Assembly (NCBI RefSeq): GCF_000165425.1
Contig: NW_001799022.1
Location: forward strand, 310,001 to 374,000
DNA: 64,000 nt
Direction: 5' to 3'
From: Paramecium tetraurelia
Lineage: Eukaryota > Ciliophora > Oligohymenophorea > Peniculida > Parameciidae
In this document: piece by piece, positions 1 to 11,215 of the stretch
Layout: each line of letters begins with the position of its first letter
How positions within the stretch are numbered: the first letter of the stretch is position 1
Notes under the pieces: generated by a model
Told to the model about the DNA's origin: nothing
Database searches by the model: none
What the model saw: only the letters and a program-made list of their open reading frames with translations
Translations under genes and position numbers: made by a program

Positions 1-2101
1 AAGATAAATCTATATCCTAAGAAGTAATTAAAAAGTTTTGGAAATTATTTTTAAGAGATACTAAAAAGACAAGACAAATTGTTCTTTCATTAATTGATCT
101 AATTAGTAAATCTAATTTGAAGGAGTTGATTTCTTTGGAAAAAATTATGCTATCTTATGAAACTGAATAGGTGACTAATTATAAATTTCCATCCAAGATT
201 TTCCATGTTCTTTGGGAATACTTTGGTAGTCAAGAAGTTGATCAACGTTCAATGTTGATTTTTGTTAGAATATTATTGACTAGAAATTCTTCATATCTTA
301 ATCTAGAGAAGGTAGCATAAATTTATAATCTATTGCAAAAGTACAACAAGAAAGATCCTGATTGGATCATTATTAAAGAACTTGCCACCATTTTATCGAA
401 ATTGGATAGAACTCAAAATAAGAATCAAATAAACTTCAATAAGTCTATTGATTTATTAATAATATTACTCATTAAATACTAGAATTCATAAGATATGAAT
501 TATTTTAGTGCTTGTGATTCAATTATACAATTGGTTCCAAATGCAGACAACCCTGAATTAATTTTTGAAACTCTGTTATAGGATTTAGGATTTAAATCAA
601 ATAGAATGGATTTAGAAGTGGAAGAACAAAAAAAAATGGAAGAATTACATTTAGCACATGCAATCCACATAGCAGGTTCAGTGTCATTACAATTACTCAT
701 ATTTATTGATGCAACACATAATTCGTTAAAGAATCTTAAGAATGAGAGGGAGAAACAAATAGGAAAAGAATAAGAAATAGATAAAATTTAAGGAGGTATA
801 GAAGGTGAATTTGAAAAATTACACGGCATAGTTGATCAAATTCAAGATTTAAAACTAATCTAATAGAATTTACTCTCAGTTTTTTCTCCAATGGTAAAAT
901 AAATATTAGAAGAGTGTCTAAATTAAATGGAGACTGAAGAGGCCTCAACACGACAATAACCTCCAATAGTGCAAGTGAGTTTAATCACAATGTGTAAATT
1001 TATGTGTTTGTCTGAAACCTACTGCAGAGATAACATACAGATGTTGTTCAATATCATGAAGTAAGACAATAGTTATATTTAGATCTCCTCTGATTGATTA
1101 GGTTATGAAGAACAATGTGATTATTAGTATTGGTGATTTACTTCATAGATGGCCTAATACAATTCAAAAGTTCCACAAATAAATTTATTCAAATTTGTCA
1201 GATACTAGTGCTGCAGTTCGAAGGGTAACACTACTTGTTTTGACCCATTTGATATTAAACGATATGGTGAAGAGTAAAACTTCCTTGTCTCATATTCCTA
1301 TTTTATTGAACGATCCTCATCCTTAAATACCTGCTATGGCAAGATACTTTTTGAATGAGTTATAAAAAAAGGAATAAAGAGCCATAACCAATGCGATTCC
1401 AGATATCATTTCAAATGTCCAAGATTAAAATGAGAATGTTCTATCGCAAATCTCCTAATACATTGATAAATCACAAATTGAGTCTATTGTTGATAAACTA
1501 ATCACTATCTTGGGAACTAGCACAAGTAATGAATCAATTCGATGAATATTTAGATTAATACGAGATTAAGAATATATCCATACTGTTTAATCACATCAAT
1601 TTGAGTTAGAATTCTCTTTAGAAACTATTGGATGGTTGGGAAGAATACAGGGAAAAATTAAGAGATCAATTCGTGTTCAATTAATTTATCACTTTAATTA
1701 AGAAGGTAGTATTTGTTATATCTATAATTTAGTTGAAAAGGACTTTGCCTTAAGATGCCAAGCCTTTGATTGAGGAGTACGAAATGAAGGTGGAGCATCA
1801 TGATAAGGAAACATTTGAAAATAGGAGAAGAGAAAAAACAACCAAGAAAAAGAATGTTAAATAAACATAACATGAAAATAATAATGATAAGGAATAAAAA
1901 GAAAATAAAGGTGGAAATAAACAACAATAACAACAACAACAATAATAATAGTAATAGAAAAAGAAGCCAAAGAAGAAGAGAGAGGACGATTTCATGGAGC
2001 TGGAATCAGATTCAGATGAGATGAGTTCTGAGTCGTTGGTAATTAAGAAATAAACTAGTCAAAGAAGAAAAAAAAATACGACAAAAAATGAAGATGAATG
2101 A
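1..2101 (+). CDS. Condensin complex subunit CAP-D2 (Cnd1-like), C-terminal part; 5' end outside window
   Basis: Non-SMC HEAT-repeat subunit of condensin, which compacts and separates chromosomes in the nucleus. The frame starts at base 3 and ends at TGA 2099-2101. The Cnd1 signature is clear: CKFMCLSETYCRDN, then NNVIISIGDLLHRWPNT, LTHLILNDMVKSK, ILLNDPHPQIPAMARYFLNE and AIPDIISNV, matching the conserved C-terminal condensin block in order. Three short introns are needed: 1061-1082, one of about 28 bases near 1525-1552 and one of about 27 bases near 1708-1734. After the HEAT region comes a basic, glutamine-rich tail (CAA/TAA run) and an acidic serine end. A second, complete CAP-D2 paralogue lies at 34162-39269. 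Family call is firm; exon edges are by eye. Confidence 0.88.
1921..1957 (+). repeat. CAA/TAA/TAG trinucleotide run coding poly-glutamine
   Basis: A near-perfect run of CAA, TAA and TAG codons inside the condensin tail. Under the ciliate code all are glutamine, so this is a coding microsatellite giving about 12 consecutive Gln residues. Confidence 0.8.
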
Positions 2102-2156
2102 TTTTTTACACACATTTTATAATAGTTTATCAAACCCATTAATATTAATTAAAACA

Positions 2157-3895
2157 ATGGAATAAGGTTCTAATTATTTTTTCAATTGCCCTTAAAAATA
2201 ACATAAGGCCTTTTGGGATAGAAATTTTGATATATTGTTAAATCAGCATGAAAATTTCTAAATTTCAAATGATAACAGCACTACCTTCTATAAAAAGGGA
2301 AGAATATTTAAAAAATGGATACCAAGACTATATTCTGTGTAAGGAAATTATATATTGTACGGAGACACTGTAAAAATATGATTTTATTCAGAAAATGAAA
2401 GGGTTCAGGAAACTAGATTGCGTATACTTGCATTACAGCTTACTAGACAACAACTATAGATATCAATTGCAACTGATATATTGCGGATTTATTCTAGACC
2501 TCTATACTGATCAAAAGAAAGATTACGACAATTTCAAAGAGATACTCTAACAGCATTGCATTTTAACAGATTTTCATACTTAATTTAGTTTAATGAAACA
2601 AATTGGATTTGGTTCGAGTGCCTAGGTAATTTATAATAAGTCAATAGTGTTTAGGTTTACATAGCCAGAAGCAATTACAATAAGTAGTACTATGCTATCA
2701 AGAGGGTCCAGAAAAACTATTAGATTTAATAGAAGAAATTGGAACAGGAGCAGTCTCTAAAGAATGAAATCCAGATAATGAAGGAACTTAGTCATCCGAA
2801 CATTATATCTTTTCATCAAGTATTTGAGACTAATAGTAATTAATTAAATAATAAACTAATTAGAACATATCAATCTAGTTTTGGAATTAATTTAAGGAGG
2901 GGAATTACTCAAATAGGGATAATATAAAAGCATTCGAGATGCAAGAATGGTTGCACGTTAATTGGCCTTATGTGTTGATTATATGCACCAAAAAGGGATT
3001 ATGCATAGAGATTTGAAGCCTCAGAATATTTTGTGTAAATCCAACACATCTGATGTTTTGATTGCTGATTTTGGTTTGGCAACTCACATAAAGGAATCAA
3101 AATAATTATATTATAGATGTGGAACAACTGGATATGTTGCTCCTGAGATCTTGATGTATAAGGAAGGAACGAAGATGTACAATGAAAAATGTGATATCTT
3201 CAGTCTTGGGGTCATTTATTATTAACTGTATTAAATTTATAAGCTTAAATTTAAGAATTTATAATACACATCCGTTTAAAGATACTTAGAAAGCAGGGAT
3301 ATTAAAGAAGAATATGGCAGTCGAATACAAATTCGAAGATTCAATCAAAGTTCCTTAGAGTTGCAAGGATTTAATTGCTTAGATGTTAAAATCAAACCCA
3401 AAGCAAAGACCCACAGCATCTCAAATATTGAGACATGATTTCTTCAATGAATCTTTGTGTGAACTTTCTTACCCGAGTCTAATCAGTTCAATATAGGAGT
3501 ATTTAATTATTGATAAATTGATTAGTTTAAGTGAATAAAAGAAATCTGGACAGTCTTTTAATTCTTAGATCTGTGAATTGAAGTTATCAACATTTTAGAA
3601 AAATGGGCAAACTGTTTTTGAGAAAATCCCTTTATTACGATACAATGGAACCCCCAATAATCACGAGTTAAAAGAGAGATCTCCCATTTGGAATAAGCGA
3701 ATTGAATTATAGAGATTAGCCAGTTAGCCAAGATCCAAAGCTCAATCCCTTAACACAGTGAAGAATCCAGAGATCAGAGGAAATAAGGTCTCTATATTTC
3801 GACAATAATCTAAGAATTCAGAAAATGATTTAGATTAATCTCACCAATATCCATATACAAGCATAATCAACAGATGTAAAATTAAGAATAAATGA
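2157..3895 (+). CDS. Ser/Thr protein kinase with N-terminal PH-like domain
   Basis: Starts 55 bases after the condensin stop. The first about 130 codons look like a PH-type domain ([20 protein letters not shown], then alternating hydrophobic strands and a FKEIL helix). The kinase domain follows: glycine loop IGFGSSAQVY, lysine in YYAIKRV, catalytic loop [15 protein letters not shown], activation segment [10 protein letters not shown] and [11 protein letters not shown]; all catalytic residues are present. Introns of 22-30 bases are needed after GDT, after SAQ, in the segment before HINLVLEL, and after IYYQL. The tail of about 150 residues is Ser/Gln-rich. Overall like the CAMK-type kinases that are hugely expanded in Paramecium; the substrate cannot be read from sequence. 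Same domain order as 32585-34034. Confidence 0.87.
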
Positions 3896-3922
3896 ATTTT
3901 AATACTATTTTAATAATATTAT

Positions 3923-4670
3923 TCATGGCAAATCACATAATTATTCCTGTTTGTAAAGATCCCAAAGTCTATCTTTGATCTTAGTGAAGTTATGGCAACA
4001 TAATTACAAAGTCGAATAAATGTCTTCATTATTTTAAAATATAATCTTATACAACGACTCTCGACTAATAGTTTGAATAGTTACATACCTTCCAACAACC
4101 AGCATGCCTGTTCTAGCTGCAAATCTAACAGCAAATGGATGATGAGGAGCCAAGGCAATATTGTAGGCTTCAGCACAAATAGAACCCAAACTGTCATTGG
4201 GTTTGTTGAGGAGCTTTTCCAATAGAACTGCCACGTAATCCAAAAACCACATCAATCTCAAGACAGTTCTAGCTGTTGATTCATAGTCTGTATATGCATC
4301 CATTTCGGTGCCTTTAAGATGATCACAATTTTCTCCATTATATTTAGCTACATCTAGAAATATGTGGGTTAATTAATACCCATATTCTTTTCCAACAAGA
4401 TATATTAAATGAGAGATATGTGCACGTGTTTGAAGTTCCTCTCGTTCCTTTCAATTATGTTGCATTTGGATATGATGTCTTGGAATGCTGTTTTTAGGAT
4501 TCCTCCCATTTGCATGAAAATCTGTATAATACATATATAATAACTTTTGTTGTTTCTCGACACAGCTCAAGAAAGTTGAAGTGATATTAAAAGTATTATA
4601 AATCATAGATTATGGCATCTTATAGCCATAGAAATTTTTAGAGATTGAACTAATCTTCTAATTAATTCAT
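3923..4670 (-). CDS. Glycolipid transfer protein (GLTP) domain protein
   Basis: Small cytosolic all-helical lipid carrier family (GLTP/CPTP) moving glycolipids or ceramide-1-phosphate between membranes. Read from ATG at 4670: FLELCRETTKIFMQMGGIL and FQDIISKC fit the first GLTP helices; TARTVLRLMWFLDYVAVLLE fits the helix carrying the lipid headgroup tryptophan; AYNIALAPHHPFAVR fits the conserved AY...HPW.VR helix with its histidine. Three introns (23, 26 and 24 bases) restore one frame to TGA at 3923. In the first motif the usual Asn/Lys after the Asp is not obvious, so headgroup preference is unclear. Starts only 56 bases from the divergent gene at 4727. Confidence 0.85.
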
Positions 4671-4726
4671 ATTATTTCGATTTCATCTTTGATTGTGACG
4701 ATATCAAATGAATTTTAAATTAATAT
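4671..4726. promoter_or_regulatory. Very short divergent intergenic region
   Basis: Only 56 bases separate the start codons of the GLTP gene (minus) and the gene at 4727 (plus). Both promoters must lie here or inside the first exons. I see no motif beyond AT-richness. Confidence 0.5.
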
Positions 4727-5747
4727 ATGAATCATTCAGATGGTGCTCAATCCCCTCCCTTATTTGGTATGTATCCGTTACCCTATTGGCCAACAAGTTC
4801 ACAATTGTTATTGATGATGAACTTTCAAAATCCTTTGATGAGTCCTATTCACAATCTAGGTTCTCCAATTTTAACTTCCAACATTAATTTTCCTCAGCCC
4901 ACTATCAATTTTGATATCAGGTGTGATCAATGTAACAACTTTTCAAAATATCTCCATAGCGTAAATTATGAAGGATGCATCTCAAGTCAAACAGCCCTAA
5001 CAATACTTCAGTCAAATATAAACTATACAGTAATAAATTGAAGAAATGAATTATGATGATATCACTCTGGAAAATCTAGAGCAATTGATCCATTTACTAT
5101 TTGCAGATTCTTCCAAAATCAAAAAGATCATGTAAAAACTGAAAGAAAAGAAATGTGCTAAGGTAATCAAGATCTTAGACACTTTGACCAAAAAAATCAG
5201 ATCGCAACAAAAGAGTAGAGAAGAATTAATCAAATTTTGTTTGAGAAAAGCCTTTAGAGAGATCTTCCATCAAATCCAAGAGAAAAATACGAAATCAAGT
5301 AATATATATCTTTAAATTTGAGAACTGAACCTCAAAGCTGCCTCCAAACTCTTCTAGCAATCTTTTCAAGCAGAAAAATCAAAATAGATATCCTTGCCTT
5401 TCAGAAAAAATAGCAAAATCAAGACCATGAACAATCAATTTTTACATGAATTGTTCCAATCCAAATAATTTATAGATTAGTACAAGACCTTTTTGGGTAT
5501 TATTCTAATCTCTATTCTCAGATAATCTTGATGCCATCATAGAAAACGATAGAAATAAAAAAATTAAGGCCTTGGCCGAAAAATCATGGGAATTCATCTC
5601 ATCCAACAAAAAAGTATAGAGTTGCATTACAATAACTTATAGTCATATACTGTCAAAAGGTTGCCATGGTCTCTAAAGAATATAGAAAAACTCAAGGAGA
5701 CCGCCAATGAATTGCTAAACTACTGCGATGAATAATAAAGATTGTGA
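4727..5747 (+). CDS. Unrecognised protein, helical/coiled with aromatic N-terminus
   Basis: No family recognised. ATG follows an upstream TGA. The first about 70 residues are Pro/Asn/aromatic-rich and look disordered. An intron at 4932-4959 (28 bases) leads into a charged helical region (QYFSQIQTIQQQIEEMNYDD, then LEQLIHLLF, Lys/Glu-rich stretches, REIFHQIQEK). Further introns of about 24, 25 and 30 bases are needed before the end ...LKETANELLNYCDEQQRL and TGA at 5745-5747. Reading through the last intron would give a less plausible tail. Length about 300 residues. The reality of the gene is well supported by the run of short introns that keep a single frame. Confidence 0.65.
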
Positions 5748-5966
5748 ATTTTAATATTATTAAATCAAAATTTATAAATTAAGAATTTTTCAAGTCCCAT
5801 CTAATTTTCGCCAAATAACCCCTTTTTGCCTTGAAAATTGAGTTCCCACACCACTTCAACAATTCTCATGGTTTTCATACTGGTATTTTTTATTTGTGAT
5901 TTATATTATATAAGTCACTTTCAAGTTACTTAATAAATAAAACAAATAATATACACATTAATATTA

Positions 5967-5982
5967 TTTATATATATATATT
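5967..5982. repeat. Short TA dinucleotide run
   Basis: About 16 bases of alternating T and A in the gap between two converging genes (5748-5988). No other signal seen in that gap. Confidence 0.5.
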
Positions 5983-5988
5983 AAATAT

Positions 5989-7489
5989 TCATATAATTTA
6001 ATTATATTACTGTTGCCCTTGACTGGATTTGTTGTAGCTTGATGTTTATTATTGTTCTCGAACAGACACTAATTTGTAACCCTTTCCACTTTTTATGGCC
6101 TCTATAATGGCTTGAGTCATTGCAATATCCTCTACATTGCTCTAATGTTTAAAATTTAAGGTGTTATATTTTTGTCTTAACTGCTATAGCTCTTATTCCT
6201 TAAATTTAGTGGCTTCGTCAGTAGGATCCTATCGATAGATCATAAGATTGAGTTTATTTTTTAAATCTATACTGGTCTTTTGTTTAACCTTGACTTGGCT
6301 TTCTAATTACAAAATTTCTTATTTAGCTTATTCAACCTAGTTTTAATTTTATAGGAGAGTACTTTGAATGAATCTTCAGTGCTTTTCTTGACTTGAGACC
6401 CAGTTCTTTGATGTTACAGACTTCCTTATTTTTGAAGACTAATCTAATTCATTAACTCATAGACTCTCTCTTAAAGCTCATAAACTTTATATCTCCAAAA
6501 CATTTCAACCTATTCCTAAGCTGTGTATTATTATTCTTGGACAGCAGTGGTTGTTGTCTCTTTGATAATATTTTATGGTGCTATGATGACCTAATAATTT
6601 TGCACTTATGGTATCTATTAGACTTATGTTTATTATATCATTTAAGGAATGAATTGAGATTGTTGAACGTTAAGTTATGTATTTTGGACGGGAGACTATT
6701 AAATTTATTAGATTGTTGTAGAAATAATTTATTATTGATTTTATGGTACAGTTAATTAGATATTCTAAATTGGAGATTGTTGAAGCTGTTGAGATTAAAT
6801 GAAGTTATTTCTTGGAGGAGTATTGATGAGTTATGAAAAGTTTTAAACAGTTGTGGTGTTTCTTGAAGTCAAGGGTTAACCAACTACTTAAGATACTATT
6901 ACTTCAGGTGTTTAGTAAACAACTAATCAATGAAAAACATAAGATACCATTATTTTGTGTGCCAGTGGTCACTTCTTTACCATGCAAACCGTGTTGACAT
7001 AAATAACACTGTTCTTCATATTTTCCAGAATAAAAGGTTGAAATTTATTACGAGTTTTGAAGTTATGCTTTTTAAATGACTTACTATTCGATAGGTATTT
7101 AATAAGTTTATCTCGTCTCATGTTCAATTGGTCTAGGTTGATTGTATTAAATTTGTTAAGATTATATGAGAGTTGGGCTATTTTGAATTTAATTGGATTG
7201 CAATATCTCTCTCTGTGGAGTGGTGACTTAAACATTTCTTTGATTGCTTTGAGAAATTCCCCTTTTTACAGGTATAGGCTAGCCAACAGTTTAGGAGACC
7301 AATACTTCAGGCGTTGAATAAACAACTACAAAAATAATTTATGATATAAGTACCGACAGGTTCGCCTACTATGATTCCTGTTGAGTGAGTCTGCTGTTCT
7401 ACGCCATGCAAACCATGTTGACAAAGATAACATTGTTATTCAAATTTAGGTGAATAGAATGTGGCCATTGCTTCTTAATTAGTTGACAT
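5989..7489 (-). CDS. Gln-rich protein with two copies of a Cys-His module and a C-terminal coiled coil
   Basis: No known family. Start ATG at 7489, stop at 5989. The N-terminus has a module FYSPKFEQQCYLCQHGLHG ... VVYSTPEVLVSQTVGQP, repeated about 130 residues later as FYSGKYEEQCYLCQHGLHG ... VVYQTPEVIVSQVVGQP. Each copy is interrupted by a mini-intron at the same place and phase (7326-7353 and 6923-6947), so the module was duplicated with its intron. CxxC followed by HGLHG suggests metal binding, but that is inference. A long Gln/Pro/Ile low-complexity stretch links to a charged coiled coil (MFWRYKVYELQERVYEL onward) of about 150 residues and a Gln/Ser tail. Possibly a scaffold or cytoskeletal protein; function not assignable. 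Confidence 0.75.
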
Positions 7490-7838
7490 ATTAGTCTTAT
7501 GAAATAAAAAGAAATAAATTTTATCAAAATAATTTGCTTAATTTTAAAGAAGGTTTTAAGACAGGATGAAAGGTAAGCAGTTAGAAACTGAAATTTATTC
7601 GCTTGAAATTTTGGTAAGGAAAATGAGTTAGTTTCTTTTTATTCATTTTTTAATTATTAAATATTAAGTTAAAAATTTTTGAAAATGAGAAACGTTACTT
7701 ATAAATAGTGGGGCCCTTGAGAATTTTAATGCTGAAATTTATATTTTGAGTATAAGAATGCAAAAACATGTTTTTGTTATGAATTAAAAAACAGAAAATG
7801 AATACATTTGAACAATATTAATTATATATTCGTTTTTA
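7490..7838. promoter_or_regulatory. Divergent intergenic region
   Basis: 349 AT-rich bases between the start codons of two divergent genes. I see no open frame, RNA gene or repeat; it presumably holds both promoters. Confidence 0.45.
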
Positions 7839-9919
7839 ATGCCAAATATCTACTTCGCTTTGGGGTTGTTCCTAATTGTGTGCAATCTGGATCTTGGAGT
7901 AACTCAATGGTTACCTACATATGAGGCATTCAGAGATGAAAAAATTGATGATTTAAATGGTACAAATTTAAAGTAAGCAAATGTAGGATGGGTGATAGAA
8001 AATCAATATGAATCTACGTTTGATGTAGTAACTAAATGCGGACCAATATAAATTTTAGGAGGTCTAAAGTCATTCGGTTCTTAAACAACATTAACAAAGA
8101 TGATTAAGATTCCTCCACACTATAGACTTAAATTTGTTATACAATTATGGAAGTACTACCCAACAGTTATGTAGAATAGGCGATTGGGAAAATGATAAAA
8201 TTCAAGTGTTTGTCGATGGTGTGCCTTGGGAAATGAAATGGGGTTTTACAGAAGGAGCAAAATAATTATGTGGTGGTCCTAAAATCCCAAACAGCGATAA
8301 AGTTTACGATGTCGAATTTGAAGTAGCTCACAATTCTCCAACAGCTACGATCGTCATTGCTAGCACTTAAGTTTAGAAAGCAGATAAATAGGCTTGGGGC
8401 ATGAGGAATATCAAAATCTCTTTTAAAGAATGTCCTTCTCAATGTGGCATATGTCATAATGACAAAGTTATTGAATGCAAATTTTGGAAGCAAGTGGATC
8501 TTAGTTGGTTTCGTACTGACACCTCATTAGAAGGATGGAACTTACTAGAAGGAAGACAAAAGTCGGTGCAATGCTCAGGAATCGTTATGTTTGGAGGGCC
8601 TGACAATATTGGTAGCAAAGCTGTTTTAACAAAATAAACAAAAAACTTGCCTCCTCATTCAAGAGTAATGATTAAATTCACTTTATGGAAAGTATGATAA
8701 TATCATTTATTTTAAGTTTGGACAATGGGATAATGATCAATTTTATGTGCACATTGACGATGATTAAGTCTATAAGCAAACATTCTAAATCTTGGATGGA
8801 TTAAACATATGCGGAAAGTAATTCTTATTAATTATGAGTTTTCAGTTCTAAACCAGGGTATGGATAGAAATTGGTGAATATAGAAATAATCTAGAAGCAT
8901 AAGAAGAATGATATGACCATAAAGTTCTCCTCTTCCTTAAAGTAAGGTACAAATATTTTAACAATATTTTAGATCCTGAAGATCAATCATGGGGAATTCG
9001 AGATTTTTTCGCTTTTGTAGCTGAATGTCCAAAATTCTGCCGAAGTTGTTTTGGATCTGGAGATAATGAATGTTTGAAATGTGAAGAAACCCATTAATTG
9101 ATTGAAGGGAAATGCGTCAATAAAGATGATTGGTTTATATTGGCCAAAGAGTTCAATGAACCATCCAGTTTTAAAAAGATTAGAGAATGGCAAATCGATA
9201 ATATCGATCCCATCCAATCTGAGGTTGAGACTTCTCCAATTACATAGTGTGGTAAGGATGTCAACATTTTTGGAGGTTACAAAATATTGGCTAAGGTAAT
9301 TAATTACTCTATGTATTCAGAAATCTCAAGTTTCAAAAGTGTATACCAATATTCCTCCACATCATTTCTTAAGGTTAAGGATCACTATGTATAAAATTGA
9401 CAGATGGGATGGAGAAGAGTTGGATATTCTAGGAGATGATAAATTAGTATGGAGTCAGCTTTTAGGGTGGAATGATCCTGGACAATCCAATATTTGTGGT
9501 GACCCTAAAAGTCCATGGAAGGAGAGAATTATGTTTATCGACTAAGTGGTTGAACACAACAAGGATGAGTTTAAGTTAACCATTACATCCACCTTATAGG
9601 TAACTGCAGACATTGCTTCCTGGGGGTTTAGAGATGTAATGTTACTGTATTCCCCCATTAAGGAATGTATTACTGTCTTTAGTGAATGCAATTATTAAGG
9701 AGAACAAGGGTAGATTTGTGAGAATGTTGAGGAGTTAAACAAGGTATACTTCCATTATTTTATGGATAGTTTGATTTCCATATAAAGTCTATGCAGATAC
9801 CTGAAGGATTGAAATTTGTTGGCTTCAAGAATGCTCAATTCAAGGGAGACAGAGTTGAATACACAACCAATTAGAAATGTCTTGAAGATATTCAATATTC
9901 ATTCATCTAAAGATTATGA
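7839..9919 (+). CDS. Secreted repeat protein with Trp/Cys-rich modules
   Basis: The N-terminus is a signal peptide: MPNIYFALGLFLIVCNLDLG. After it come at least three copies of a module of roughly 150-170 residues: a strand with WKIGDWENDKIQVFVDG, WKFGQWDNDQFYVHIDDD or KIDRWDGEELDILGD; a CGG/CGK/CGDP step; then a closing WG(M/I/F)RD segment with ECPSQCGICHN, ECPKFCRSC or ECITVFSEC. The fold resembles a concanavalin or galactose-binding type beta sandwich joined to a Cys-rich growth-factor-receptor-like piece; that is inference. No membrane segment is evident at the C-terminus. Introns of 22-29 bases interrupt it at several places. Likely extracellular or cell-surface, function unknown. Confidence 0.75.
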
Positions 9920-10074
9920 GCCACACAAAATACAATAACATTTAATATTGATAATTTTAAACTAAAATTGTTCCAATACTTTCCAATATTATTAAATGTT
10001 TTCTTGAGTTCTACTATAAATACTCATTTATCTTTTTATAAAGGATTTATAAATAAATATATATAAATAAAATA

Positions 10075-10977
10075 ATGAGTAACAATAATAATGGATTGAA
10101 TGATTTGGAGTTATTGAGACTAATTCAGTAAGAATTTCAATAGGAAAAATCACCTGTTTATGATCAAATTAGTGAGTAATATTCTTCAGTTAGTGATGAC
10201 GAAGAGATAATTATAAGAGATCCATCATCTTAAATAAGTAAATTCATTAACAATTATTTTAGCTGATGAGTCCTCATTATCACAACAATAAGAAAAGAAA
10301 AAAAGTAGATGGAAATATGTATTATTTAATTAATTTTACTTAGTGTTGTTAATAATGCACTAAATCTGACAAAGGTTCCATTAAACCTAAAACTTGCGTT
10401 TGTATTGTACCTGCTTCATAGAGAAGAATTTAAATTGGTGAATAGGGATGTTTATCTTGCCATTGTACAGGATGTTCTATTGAGGATGAAAAGAAAAAAT
10501 AAAAAAAAATAAAAAAGAAGAGAAAATCTTCTTCAGATTCAAGCTCAGACGATTCTTCAGATTTCAAAACTGTGAATGGATGCTGTAAGAAATGTATGAA
10601 GGCATTCTCTAAAAAAGGGAAAGAAGCTAAAGTTTAGATATTATTCAATTTATATAGTCATGTTTATGCCAGGTTCCAAGGGCTGTCAGAAAGAAACCTC
10701 TTCCTCCTCATGGTTGTCAGTATTGCGGATGTCATGGATGCAATCCAGAGGATAAGAAAAAAGAGAAGCCTAAAAAAAATAGTCGATAATTATCTCCTGT
10801 GTCTAGCGATTTGAATGAACAGAATCTTAATAACTTTTAAAATGCTCGTAATATTGGGTTATGATGTTAGCTTTAATTTAATTGTTAAATTCTCAGAATA
10901 TCAATCCAGGCATTTTAGGAATAGGTATACCATAAAGGACATACTCATATATTTATGGGAAGGAACAAGGTCGTTGA
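10075..10977 (+). CDS. Cys/Lys-rich protein with paired CxC-x-GC motifs
   Basis: No family recognised. ATG at 10075, acidic N-terminus, then introns of about 25, 25, 27 and 23 bases. The core alternates cysteine clusters with lysine/serine runs: CLSCHCTGCSIEDEKKK, later CCKKCMKAFSKKGKE, and CQYCGCHGCNPEDKKKE. The first and last of these are clearly the same short motif (CxC-x-GC-x2-ED-KKK). The clusters could bind zinc; the basic runs could bind nucleic acid. The last exon reads QLLNSQNINPGILGIGIPQ and ends at TGA 10975-10977. Without the last intron the protein would stop at 10862; I prefer the spliced form because its tail is ordinary coding sequence. Confidence 0.65.
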
Positions 10978-11215
10978 GAATAAAAACTTATTAAATTATT
11001 TATAATCATAAACTCTTTTAATCAATTAATGAGCGTAGTAATTTTATTATTCAATAGCAAAGAATTAATAAAGCTAAGCTGAATCATACAGTACAAAATG
11101 CTTCAGATATTTGAGTAATCAAATTGGATTCAATGATTCAATATATACAAACAATTGATATTTCATAGCAATATAAAAAGACATTCCTATATTTATAATT
11201 CGCATCATTCTCATC

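Noticed and set aside
500-2024. Short open frames on both strands inside the condensin tail under the standard code
   Set aside because: They are antisense or other-frame shadows; the ciliate-code frame carries conserved CAP-D2 motifs and Gln runs explain the low-complexity antisense frames.
6537-7317. Leu-rich open frames on the plus strand
   Set aside because: Antisense to the Gln-rich minus-strand gene; Gln codons read backwards give Leu-rich sequence resembling membrane segments.
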